From assembly GCA_016281315.1 (NCBI GenBank), contig JAEEIJ010000058.1:1-64000 (forward strand): 64,000 bases of DNA. The letters run 5' to 3'. Below are positions 56,209 through 64,000 of this stretch, piece by piece. Under the pieces are notes generated by a model, which saw only the letters and a list, made by a program, of their open reading frames with translations, did no database searches and was not told where the DNA came from. Origin of the DNA: Bacteroidales bacterium. GTDB lineage: Bacteria; Bacteroidota; Bacteroidia; Bacteroidales; UBA932. Within the stretch, counting starts at the first letter, position 1; every line of letters starts with the position of its first letter. Made by a program: the position numbers and the translations under genes.

Positions 56209-57894
56209 CTAAATCTGATGATTGGTATGCTTGCGGTTCTGACCCATCATCGGCCAGGGAGAGGTAGTGGAAGGGCCGGTGGTGTAGTCCAGGGTGATGC
56301 ACATCAGACCGCCCAATACACGGTTGTCATTATCGGTGAACTGGATGTAAATCTTACCGTCATCGCCAATGACGATACCGCTCCAGATCTTTGCCACCTC
56401 CGTAGCAGCATAGGTCTCCTTATAGCGGTCATCCTGCTTCAGGACATCGGTAATAATATCCTTCCTCACCAGCGTCTCAAACTGACCGCCGCCCAGGTAT
56501 TTTACCACATAGTAATTGCCGGCCTCGGTGCCGAAATGAATGTTGTTGTCCTGGTCCACGGCGGGAGCGCTGGTAACGTTCTCGGCGATGCGGTAGTGCG
56601 CCACCATCTGGTTCTGGACAGGATCCACGAGGGCGATACCGCCGTCATCGGAGCCAAGACTGTACTTCAGAGGGACAATAATGAGACCGTCACCGGTAAC
56701 GGCGATACCGCCCTGGTCCTGCTGGGCGCAGGCGTCAATCTGACAGTTCACGATTTCCGCGCCGGTTGAGAATTCCACGCCATATACCTTGGTATAGATG
56801 TAGCTGCTGGTCGAATTGTCCTTGATGGCCTGCATACCCAGGAGGCAGTCTTTTCCGTCAATGGTCATAGCCGCGAGGGTGGCCTGGTTGTTGCCCATGG
56901 ACCAACCGCTGGCTGCACTGTGGCAGGCACGGGCTGTCCAGGGAGTGCCTTCACCGGCAGCGTCCATATCGGCAGTCGCCGCGGTGAAAACACCGTAGCT
57001 GCCGCCGCACCAGCCGATGTAGCCATTCTTGCTCACGACAATACCGCCGCGGGAGCCGCCAGCGGGGCCGTTTCCGTCGGAGCCCATCACATAATTGACG
57101 CGGGTGCCGTTAGCCTTTGAAATGGCAATGACCGTACCGGCGGATCCTACGTTGCCCACATAGATATTGTTGGTGCCGATACCGGCCACATTACCGCCCT
57201 GGATGGAAGCCGAATGGGCATTCCCCTTGTTCCAGAAATCCGTAAAGCGCCATTTCTCCACACCGGCATCCGTATAGGCTACCACAGTAGCATCGCCGTT
57301 CTTAGTGCCGCCGACCATGTAGATGGTACCGTCGGAATCGATGCTGGGCGTACCGTGAATCTGGGAACCGCTCTGAGGGTTGTTGAGCAGAGCCTTCGTC
57401 CACACGATTTCACCGGAAGGAGAAATCTTATAGAAGTGGTTGTAATCACGCGTAGCCGTATAGATATTGCCATCGTCGGCCAAAGCCGGGCTGGTAATGG
57501 AGGTATAGCCTTCCAACTGGCAGTTCCACAACAGCGCCACTTCACCGGTTGCCACTACGGGAGCCGGCTGCACGGCCAGGTTTTTCGGGCGGCTGGCAAC
57601 GGTCCCGTTGGCATCGGTCACCGTAAGCGTAACCGTAAAGTTGCCAATGTCAGTAGGCGTCCAGGAGGCGGGGTTACCAGAGATGGGCTCGGCCTCTCCG
57701 ACCTTCCAGGCATAGGTATAGGGGGCAACCCCGCCGGTAACCTCGGCGGTGAAGGAAACCGGCTCTCCGACGGTAGCCGGATTGACAGAGATGGTGAAGT
57801 TCACCGTCAGTGCAGGTGCGTCGCTGCCGCCCTTATTGCCACAGGAGGTAGCGGCGAGAGCAACGACCATTAAGAGATACATGAATCTTTTCAT
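56209..57894 (-). CDS. PKD domain and beta-propeller lipoprotein
   Basis: A 561-residue lipoprotein (lipobox AATSC, cysteine about residue 18). A PKD-like domain (about 32-115; VSFTAEVTGG...YTYAWKVGEAEP, FTVTLTVTDANG) precedes a PQQ-like propeller (about 120-550) with repeats such as GTPSIDSDGTIYMVGG and GGIAVTGDGLIIVPL. I chose the ATG at 57894; the frame extends two codons upstream only via TTG. It fills the usual SusE/F-like slot after SusD and likely binds the ligand on the surface. Confidence 0.85.
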   Translation of the reverse strand: MKRFMYLLMVVALAATSCGNKGGSDAPALTVNFTISVNPATVGEPVSFTAEVTGGVAPYTYAWKVGEAEPISGNPASWTPTDIGNFTVTLTVTDANGTVASRPKNLAVQPAPVVATGEVALLWNCQLEGYTSITSPALADDGNIYTATRDYNHFYKISPSGEIVWTKALLNNPQSGSQIHGTPSIDSDGTIYMVGGTKNGDATVVAYTDAGVEKWRFTDFWNKGNAHSASIQGGNVAGIGTNNIYVGNVGSAGTVIAISKANGTRVNYVMGSDGNGPAGGSRGGIVVSKNGYIGWCGGSYGVFTAATADMDAAGEGTPWTARACHSAASGWSMGNNQATLAAMTIDGKDCLLGMQAIKDNSTSSYIYTKVYGVEFSTGAEIVNCQIDACAQQDQGGIAVTGDGLIIVPLKYSLGSDDGGIALVDPVQNQMVAHYRIAENVTSAPAVDQDNNIHFGTEAGNYYVVKYLGGGQFETLVRKDIITDVLKQDDRYKETYAATEVAKIWSGIVIGDDGKIYIQFTDNDNRVLGGLMCITLDYTTGPSTTSPWPMMGQNRKHTNHQI

Positions 57895-57921
57895 AAACAA
57901 AAAAGGTTAGGTATTAATTGG

Positions 57922-59244
57922 TTAATCAGGATATCCGGGATTCTGGGGATAGGCGGTCTTGCCCGCAATGTCCCTTTCCTTCTGGGGAATGGGCCAATAG
58001 AGCAGGTAGTCTCGGCCTTTCCAGTCGTCGTAGAGGTCTGTACGTCCGGTGCGCTTGATGTCGAACCAGCGGCGGCCTTCGGCATAGAACTCGCGGTTGT
58101 TCTCGTCCAGCAGGAGACCCTCCCACTCGGCATCCGTGAAGCTTGCGGGCATATTGACCGTGGCATAGCGCTCTTCCATGAAAGTCTTCAGCACAGCGGC
58201 ACCGGCATTCTTGCCAAGAGCTTCGGCCCGGATGAGATAGGCATCCGCCAGACGGAAGAGAATAAGGGGCGAATTGGCGGCCTTGGGGTTTGTCACGAAC
58301 TGGTCGCCCTGACCGTTGGCGAGTTTGATGACTCGCGTGGTGTTATTGGGCGAGAACGTGGCAGCCTGACGAATGTCGCCCCTGTGAATGGCCGTATCCG
58401 AAAACAGGTTATTGTAGTACTTGGGCGCCGGGGAATAGTTCCAGGATGCATCCGTATCGTTCACCCGCTCATAGATGAGGTTGTAACCGGATGCGCGGAT
58501 GTTGGCCAGGGCGAATACGATCTCCCTGGAAGAGGTACCATACACAAACATCTTTCCCCAGTCGGAAGAATTGTCTTCCAGAACATATCCGGCATCGATC
58601 ACCTCACCGGCGAGGGAAGCAGCTTCCACGTTTTCCCCTCTCCAAAGCAGGGTACGGGCCAGCAGGAGCCGGGCCGCATTCTTGGTAGGATAATAAATGG
58701 TGGCGGCATCGGGCAGATTCTCGATAGCGGCACGGCAATCCGCAATCACCTGCGCCCAGATGGCGTCCTCCCCAGAAATAGGGACAACGTCGGACTGGGG
58801 TTCCGTGAGCAGCGGCACGCCGCCGTAGCGAGTGACCAGGTTGTAATATATCCAGGCACGGAAGAAATAGGCATTGCCTACAGCATCGGCATTCCCCTTT
58901 GCAGCCTTAAGCAATTCGTTCACGTCATTCAGGACACTGAAGCAGTCGCGCCAGGCCGATAGGGCCGTCGAAGAGGCGGGCGCACCTGTATCTTCATGGA
59001 AATCGGCATAGTCGAAACCGGGGCCGGAAGCGTAATTCTCCGCCAGGGCATCTCCCTGATGCCACAGGGAAGCCACAAGGTTTTCCATACGGTAGCGGAC
59101 ACCGTTGGTGAGTTTCCCGAGATCATTGTCTGTAAGAAGATCGGCTTTGATGGCGCTCTTGGGGGCAATCTCGTCAATCATCTTGCCGCAGCCCGTCACG
59201 AGGGCCACCAGAAGGACAGATGCAATGCAAATAATCTTTTTCAT
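57922..59244 (-). CDS. SusD/RagB family nutrient-binding lipoprotein
   Basis: A 440-residue lipoprotein with lipobox VTGC (cysteine about residue 19) and a SusD-type helical core. Typical features are AYFFRAWIYYNLVTRYGGVPLL (about 126-147), the repeat of TPR-like helices, and the late LFRLADAYLIRAEAL and REFYAEGRRWFDIKR segments. It forms the lid over the SusC barrel. It starts 12 bases after the susC stop. The substrate is not known. Confidence 0.95.
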   Translation of the reverse strand: MKKIICIASVLLVALVTGCGKMIDEIAPKSAIKADLLTDNDLGKLTNGVRYRMENLVASLWHQGDALAENYASGPGFDYADFHEDTGAPASSTALSAWRDCFSVLNDVNELLKAAKGNADAVGNAYFFRAWIYYNLVTRYGGVPLLTEPQSDVVPISGEDAIWAQVIADCRAAIENLPDAATIYYPTKNAARLLLARTLLWRGENVEAASLAGEVIDAGYVLEDNSSDWGKMFVYGTSSREIVFALANIRASGYNLIYERVNDTDASWNYSPAPKYYNNLFSDTAIHRGDIRQAATFSPNNTTRVIKLANGQGDQFVTNPKAANSPLILFRLADAYLIRAEALGKNAGAAVLKTFMEERYATVNMPASFTDAEWEGLLLDENNREFYAEGRRWFDIKRTGRTDLYDDWKGRDYLLYWPIPQKERDIAGKTAYPQNPGYPD

Positions 59245-59256
59245 AGTGACTCCTCC

Positions 59257-62200
59257 TTAGAATTTAATGTCCACACCGAAAATATAGGAACGCATCATAG
59301 GCTCATAGCCGAAGTCCGTGGCATATTTGGCCGCCGCAGGACCGCCCGACATAGAGGCTTCCGGGTCGTACCCCTCATACTTTGTGAAGGTGAAAGCGTT
59401 GTCTACAGTGGCATATACGCGCACCCCGCCAATCTTCAGCCGTTCAAGCCACTTGGACGGAAGGTGGTAGGCCAGGGTGATGTTCTTGATGCGGAAGTAG
59501 GAGGCATCCTCCAGATAGCGCGTGCTGGTGAGGATGTTGTAATCCCAGGCCCAACCGGTATGAAGGCCGGACAGGATGGGACGCGGCATGGTGTCCGATG
59601 TGCCCGGACCGTTCCAGAACTCGGTGGCAGCCTTCTTGCTCAGGTTGAAGAACTGCTTGCATTCCTTGCCGTTGTCGTCATACACAGTACCTGAAGAAAG
59701 GCCCAGATGCTCGGTGCCTTCCTGGCCGCAACCCTTCCAGGCACTAAATACTTTTGCCCCCACGGAATACTGGAAGAACATGCTCAGCTCAAGTCCTTTC
59801 CAGGACAGGTTGGATGTGATGCCACCGAAGAAATCCGGAGTAGCCTTCCCGCAGTACATACGGTCATTGTCTGAAATATCGCCATCGCCATCTCTGTCAT
59901 AATACTTGACATCACCCGCCCGGACGCCTTTTGCATACAGCTTGGCAGGCACTTCATCGTCGTACTGATAAATCCCGTCCATCCGGAGCATATACCAGGC
60001 GCTGACGGGCTTTCCGGTGATGAGCGCATGCTTGTTGCCGCCATACAACTGGGAATCTTCCACCACGATGATGTCGGTGTCGTCCAACAGACTCACAAGC
60101 CGGTTCTTGGACCAGGAGAGATTACCGGACAAGTCCCACTTCACGGGGCCGTCCAGGATACGTCCGCCCAGGGAAATTTCCACGCCCAGATTGTCCATCA
60201 CGCCGATGTTGCTGTTGCGCTTCGTATAACCGGTGGTGGCCACTACGGGACGGTCGTTATATAGCAAGCCATCCGTGACAGAGTAGAAAATGTCGGCACC
60301 CAGATTCATGCGGCCGCCGAAGAACTCGATATCCGTACCGAAGTCGTACTTGGTACTCTTTTCCCACTTCAGGTTTTTGGCCGTCTGGCCGATTTTCATC
60401 CCGGATGCCCCGTTATAAGTATAACCGCCGTTCACGAGCGACATCGCATCCCAGTTGCCAATCCCGGCCATGGAACCGGTCTGACCGGCGCTCACGCGCA
60501 GTTTCAGTTCGGTGACCACGGGATTCTTCGGGAAGAATTTCTCGTTGGAAGTCATCCAGGCCAGGGAGCCAGCCGGGAAGAAGCCGAAACGATTGTTCAC
60601 CGGGAAACGGGAGGACCCGTCGGTGCGGAACGAGAGGTTCAGGATATAACGGTCGGCCCAGTTGAGCGCCACCCGGGAGAAATAGGATTCCAGGGCGTAG
60701 GCGTTGTAGCCGATGCTGCCGGGATAGATGCTGGTGCCCGAGGTGATGAGATTGAAGCTGGAAGAAGGAAATGCTTCGTTCGCATAGTTGTCCGACTTGG
60801 CGCCGAAGGTCTCATACTCGTACTTTTCGAAAGAGTGGCCGACGAGAATGGAATAGGTAAGACGGTCCCAGGTGTTGTCGTAGGAGGCTATGTTGTCCCA
60901 TACGTAACGGAAACTGTTGTCTTTCTGTTCCGACAGGGCGGCCCAGCCTTCCTTGAAAGCGCGCTCCAGATTCTTCTCCGTGAGCTTCTTGATGGTCTTG
61001 TCGTAGATGGAGTATCCGCTGATGGAGGAGGTGAACTTGAAGCCCTTGAAGGGTTTGAACACCGCACTGAAGGTTCCTTGCAACTGATACTTATTAATGA
61101 AATAGTCTTCCTCGTTAATGATCATCAGCGGGTTGTGACGGGCCAGGGCATCATCACTCATCACGCGCCAGGACCCGTCCGGGTTGGTGGCGGTGTACCA
61201 GGGCTGTTCCTCACGGGCGGCACGCAGAATTTTCAATGAACCGTCGGTTTCCTCCACTTTGTCGAAGCGGGAATAGGCGATGGACGTATTCATATTAAGT
61301 TCCAGCCACTTCGCAACATCGTAGGAGAACTTGGTGCGTCCCGTGAACTTCTGGAAACCGGTGGTGAGCAGATACCCTTCCTCTCCTTCGTAACCGGCCG
61401 ATGCATAGAAGCGGATGTTCTCGCTGCCGCCGCTGAGGGAGGCATTCGCTCCCTTTCTGAAGGCAATCTTGCGCGACACCGCGGCCATCCAGTCGTAGTC
61501 CTCCAGGACGTCGGGCACGTAAAAATTCTCAATGGCCGGCTTCTGGATATTATAGTTGTCGATGGCCGTGCCGATGGCATTCATGTATTCGGCCGTATTC
61601 GCCATGGGAATGTCCTTGGCCACCGTTGCGCCGCCGAAATACGCGCCGGCGTTCACCATCGTCGCGCCCTTCTTACCGGACTTGGTGGTGATGAGGATGA
61701 CACCGGCGTTGGCACGGGAACCGTAGATGGCGGTAGCTGATGCATCCTTTAGCACCTCCATACTTTCAATATCATTGGCATTGAGCTGCGGATAGCTCTC
61801 TGCCGGAATACCATCCACCACATACAGCGGGGCGGAGTTTCCAGAGATGGAGCTGACGCCGCGCACAATCACGCGGGGCGACTCGCCGGGGATACCCGAG
61901 GAAGAGGAGATGCTGATACCCGTCACGCGGCCTTGCAGCGCTTTGACGGGATCAATATCGGCGCCCCTGTCTATCTCGTCCATCTTCACGGAAGCAATGG
62001 ATGAACTCACGAGGCGCTTGGAAGCCGTACCGTAACCAACGACCACCAGTTCTTCCAGTTTCTCGGCTTCTATGGCCAGCAAAACATCGATTTGGGTGCG
62101 ACCTGCCACACTCTCCCGAACGGACTGGAAACCGATAGACGAGAATTCCAGATAACTGTCCTTCGCGACACTGATAACATAGTGGCCATCCAAGTCCGTC

Positions 62201-62649
62201 ATCGTTGCCGATGCCGTAGCGCCGCCAGGGATCACGATGCAGCCAATCACCGGTTCCCCGTCTGTATCCTTTACGACGCCGCTCACGGTGATGCGGTTAC
62301 CTTTATACGGATTCTGTTGGGCCGGAGAAGGTTTTTCGGCCCTGGAGACCTGGATCTTCTTGTCATCCACCGTAAAAGAGACATCCTGGCCGACAAAAAT
62401 CTGCCCGAGGATATCCTGGATACTTCCGTTGTTTGCCTGAACAGACACAATTTTGTCCATGTCCAGCTGACTGGTCTTGATGACCACCGAGTAGCCGAAC
62501 TGACGCTGCAGGTAGTCGACAGCCGTCTTGACGGAAACGTCGGACAGACGGAGGGTATGTTGCCCCTGCGCAAACGCGACACCGGACGCGGCCGCCCAGA
62601 TCAGGAGAAATGCCACCCCCATCCACAGGGGTTTAAAGAGCTGACGCAT
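59257..62649 (-). CDS. SusC/RagA TonB-dependent outer-membrane receptor with STN signalling domain
   Basis: A 1130-residue receptor: signal peptide (to about 27), STN secretin/TonB N-terminal domain (about 33-105) used for signalling to a FecR anti-sigma, carboxypeptidase-like regulatory domain (about 120-195), a TonB-box-like EELVVVGYGT, plug and a 22-strand barrel ending YIFGVDIKF. The STN domain agrees with the FecR and ECF genes in the same operon. It would import a glycan- or peptide-related ligand together with the SusD protein. Confidence 0.96.
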   Translation of the reverse strand: MRQLFKPLWMGVAFLLIWAAASGVAFAQGQHTLRLSDVSVKTAVDYLQRQFGYSVVIKTSQLDMDKIVSVQANNGSIQDILGQIFVGQDVSFTVDDKKIQVSRAEKPSPAQQNPYKGNRITVSGVVKDTDGEPVIGCIVIPGGATASATMTDLDGHYVISVAKDSYLEFSSIGFQSVRESVAGRTQIDVLLAIEAEKLEELVVVGYGTASKRLVSSSIASVKMDEIDRGADIDPVKALQGRVTGISISSSSGIPGESPRVIVRGVSSISGNSAPLYVVDGIPAESYPQLNANDIESMEVLKDASATAIYGSRANAGVILITTKSGKKGATMVNAGAYFGGATVAKDIPMANTAEYMNAIGTAIDNYNIQKPAIENFYVPDVLEDYDWMAAVSRKIAFRKGANASLSGGSENIRFYASAGYEGEEGYLLTTGFQKFTGRTKFSYDVAKWLELNMNTSIAYSRFDKVEETDGSLKILRAAREEQPWYTATNPDGSWRVMSDDALARHNPLMIINEEDYFINKYQLQGTFSAVFKPFKGFKFTSSISGYSIYDKTIKKLTEKNLERAFKEGWAALSEQKDNSFRYVWDNIASYDNTWDRLTYSILVGHSFEKYEYETFGAKSDNYANEAFPSSSFNLITSGTSIYPGSIGYNAYALESYFSRVALNWADRYILNLSFRTDGSSRFPVNNRFGFFPAGSLAWMTSNEKFFPKNPVVTELKLRVSAGQTGSMAGIGNWDAMSLVNGGYTYNGASGMKIGQTAKNLKWEKSTKYDFGTDIEFFGGRMNLGADIFYSVTDGLLYNDRPVVATTGYTKRNSNIGVMDNLGVEISLGGRILDGPVKWDLSGNLSWSKNRLVSLLDDTDIIVVEDSQLYGGNKHALITGKPVSAWYMLRMDGIYQYDDEVPAKLYAKGVRAGDVKYYDRDGDGDISDNDRMYCGKATPDFFGGITSNLSWKGLELSMFFQYSVGAKVFSAWKGCGQEGTEHLGLSSGTVYDDNGKECKQFFNLSKKAATEFWNGPGTSDTMPRPILSGLHTGWAWDYNILTSTRYLEDASYFRIKNITLAYHLPSKWLERLKIGGVRVYATVDNAFTFTKYEGYDPEASMSGGPAAAKYATDFGYEPMMRSYIFGVDIKF

Positions 62650-62660
62650 AGGTTTAAAAC

Positions 62661-63590
62661 TTAGTGTTTTAGCATAAGCGAAAGGGTATAGACATCACCC
62701 CTGCGTTGAATATACATGTGGTTTTGCGTATTAAGCGACTGTAAAATAGTCGGGAGGTCTTCTCCATTGATGAATGAAGCAAAAAAACGTTCCTCTGCAA
62801 TAGCCTCATCCTCAATGATAATCTTCGCTCCGAATTTACGTTCCAGGCAATGGGCAATGTCTTCCATTCTGCGATTGGAGAACTGCAGCCCGCCCTGAAG
62901 GTTGTTGGCTATGAAGGAGTCCGGCGAGAAGCGCTGTTTTTCTACGCTGCCCGTCGCCCGGTTGTAATGAACCAGGTCCCCTGTCTTTAGTTTAACATCG
63001 TGGTTGGAGTCTTTCCCCACGATGGTCATCTCTACGATTCCGTCCACGAGGGCCAGCTCACACTCCGCATCCGTCTGATAGGACGAGAAGTAGAATTCCG
63101 TACCCATGACCTTCACAGTGATATCCTCCGAATGGATTTCGAAGGGACATTCCTCCATGTGTACAATGTCGGCGTAGGCTTCTCCCTGCAGGAAAATCTG
63201 CCGGAGATTCCCCTTAAAGGCCGACGGATAGACAATGTGGCTTTCCGGGGCCAGCCGGATGGTGGAACCGTCCGGAAGAGCTAGGGTGCGTGTTTGACCG
63301 GAACGGGTATAGATCTCGCTCCAGCGCACCTGTTCCGGCTTTTTATCGAAGAGGATGAGAGCCGATGCCAATACTGCGGGGAGAAACAAGGCGGCCGCCA
63401 CATGCTCCACAACACGAAGCGCCTGCTTCCACCAAGGATTCTCCTTTCTGATTTGTTTGCGGAACGCACGGAATCCTTCCGATGAGATGGCATAGTCATC
63501 TCCGCTGAAGCCGGCAACCAGTTCTTCCAACGATTTATCGGCCGATCCGTCATCCTCATGTTCCAAAAACCATTTCTGCAAGTCGTCCAT
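62661..63590 (-). CDS. FecR-like anti-sigma factor
   Basis: A 309-residue membrane protein: N-terminal cytoplasmic domain (about 1-55), one helix (about 60-82, HVAAALFLPAVLASALILF) and a periplasmic FecR domain with SGQTRTLALPDGSTIRLAPES and VMGTEFYFSSYQ, then a DUF4974-like C-terminal domain (about 225-309). It links the STN domain of SusC to the ECF sigma. The ATG at 63590 was chosen because upstream frame is not conserved. It is the first gene of the operon. Confidence 0.93.
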   Translation of the reverse strand: MDDLQKWFLEHEDDGSADKSLEELVAGFSGDDYAISSEGFRAFRKQIRKENPWWKQALRVVEHVAAALFLPAVLASALILFDKKPEQVRWSEIYTRSGQTRTLALPDGSTIRLAPESHIVYPSAFKGNLRQIFLQGEAYADIVHMEECPFEIHSEDITVKVMGTEFYFSSYQTDAECELALVDGIVEMTIVGKDSNHDVKLKTGDLVHYNRATGSVEKQRFSPDSFIANNLQGGLQFSNRRMEDIAHCLERKFGAKIIIEDEAIAEERFFASFINGEDLPTILQSLNTQNHMYIQRRGDVYTLSLMLKH

Positions 63591-63693
63591 AATCAACGTA
63601 TAAACAATACGTATAAAGAACACACGAAAAACCTTTTCCCCCCAACAAGGGGGAAAATAACGTGCGGACGACAAAAAGAATATAGAAGCCGGC
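63591..63693. promoter_or_regulatory. Upstream region of the fecR-sus operon
   Basis: Two copies of ACGTATAAA (63596-63604 and 63609-63617, 13 bases apart) lie just before the fecR start, a candidate ECF promoter or operator. Further upstream, TTTTCCCCCC and GGGGGAAAA (63634-63657) form a hairpin without a T tract on the correct side, so it is not a clear terminator for surE. Confidence 0.4.
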
Positions 63694-64000
63694 TTAGAGA
63701 CTCTTCAGCCGTTCGAATTCCGGCATATCGGTCATCTGGGCATTGAAGGGGGTGATGGTCACCCAGCCCTGCTCCAGGAGCAGATGGTCGGCCGTATCCG
63801 CGTCCGGATCGTCGTTCACGAAGGTGCCCCGCATAAAGACCGCCTTTTCCCCGTCTTCCAGGTTCACGCGGTAATGCTGCCAGAGGAAACTGTCGTTCAG
63901 GGTGCCCAGGCTGCTTTCGTCCCAGGGCTCGAACTCCTTTACCCAATGGCCAGCGCCCTGACGGGCGATGCGAATGCCCTTGATCTCGTCCAGGGGCATG
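63694..64000 (-). CDS. surE: 5'/3'-nucleotidase SurE, 3' end (partial)
   Basis: The last 102 residues of SurE; the gene runs beyond the window. The segment GIRIARQGAGHWVKEFEPWDE followed by DDPDADTADHLLLEQGWVTITPFNAQMT matches the C-terminal part of SurE, where DTD and the final strands close the oligomer. SurE removes phosphate from nucleotides and related molecules. Catalytic residues are in the missing N-terminal part. Confidence 0.85.
   Translation of the reverse strand, partial: MPLDEIKGIRIARQGAGHWVKEFEPWDESSLGTLNDSFLWQHYRVNLEDGEKAVFMRGTFVNDDPDADTADHLLLEQGWVTITPFNAQMTDMPEFERLKSL

Noticed and set aside
63634-63657. A terminator for surE
   Set aside because: The hairpin has a 5' T tract and a 3' A tract on both strands, the reverse of an intrinsic terminator.

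Overview
This 64 kb window is chromosomal DNA of a high-GC member of the Bacteroidota, most likely the Bacteroidales. The evidence is a SusC/SusD pair with an ECF sigma and FecR anti-sigma, FimA/Mfa-like surface proteins, a beta-flower repeat protein, long TPR and beta-barrel proteins, and promoters of the Bacteroidota type (TAnnTTTG) placed just upstream of many starts. No transposase, integrase, phage gene or CRISPR array was seen.

Layout. 1-3541: the 3' part of the Na+-translocating NADH:quinone reductase operon (nqrB end, nqrC-F), closed by a strong terminator. 3572-6288: a PhoU-like (DUF47) protein and, divergently, two fimbrillin-like surface proteins. 6260-23490: a 17 kb surface-glycan locus. 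Its first minus-strand operon (12881 to 6260) encodes an SpsF-like cytidylyltransferase, a DegT aminotransferase, a NeuB-type synthase, a DUF218 protein, an unknown protein and RfbA/RfbC/RfbD; gene types match the Bacillus sps set. A divergent Kdo transferase gene (waaA) follows. A second, ten-gene minus-strand operon (23478 to 14126) combines a crotonase, a 3-hydroxyacyl-CoA dehydrogenase, a thiolase, an ATP-grasp ligase, a hexapeptide acyltransferase, a polyprenyl-phosphate glycosyltransferase, an ArnE/ArnF-like flippase pair, a WecE-type aminotransferase and a large GT-C-like membrane protein. I read it as a pathway that makes an N-acylated 4-amino-4,6-dideoxy sugar, loads it on undecaprenyl phosphate, flips it and transfers it in the periplasm. 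rfbB is not in the window.

23500-35195: uvrA, a thioredoxin-like protein, mnmA, a lone condensation-domain protein, an SDR, the beta-flower protein, lplA, a small membrane protein, a DPP-IV-type peptidase, an OB-fold/TonB-C fusion, and tRNA-Val. 35201-46914: clpX (without its zinc domain), clpP, tig, pgpH, gyrB, an outer-membrane barrel and a 976-residue TPR protein. 46974-54667: an FtsE-like ATPase, nth, a structured 580-bp non-coding stretch, a THUMP-like methyltransferase carrying repeat insertions, pgm preceded by a cloverleaf-like element, an outer-membrane barrel, lpxB and tRNA-Ala. 54694-63590: one operon of fecR, susC, susD, a PKD/propeller lipoprotein, a glycerophosphodiesterase lipoprotein and, unusually last, the ECF sigma factor. 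63694-64000: the 3' end of surE.

The most unusual signals are short repeated elements inserted in frame into genes (two near-identical 53-nt copies in rfbD; a palindromic motif array and a 31-nt direct repeat in the THUMP-like methyltransferase), the structured elements at 48342-48444, 48758-48885 and 50434-50557, and the ten-gene sugar acylation/export operon.
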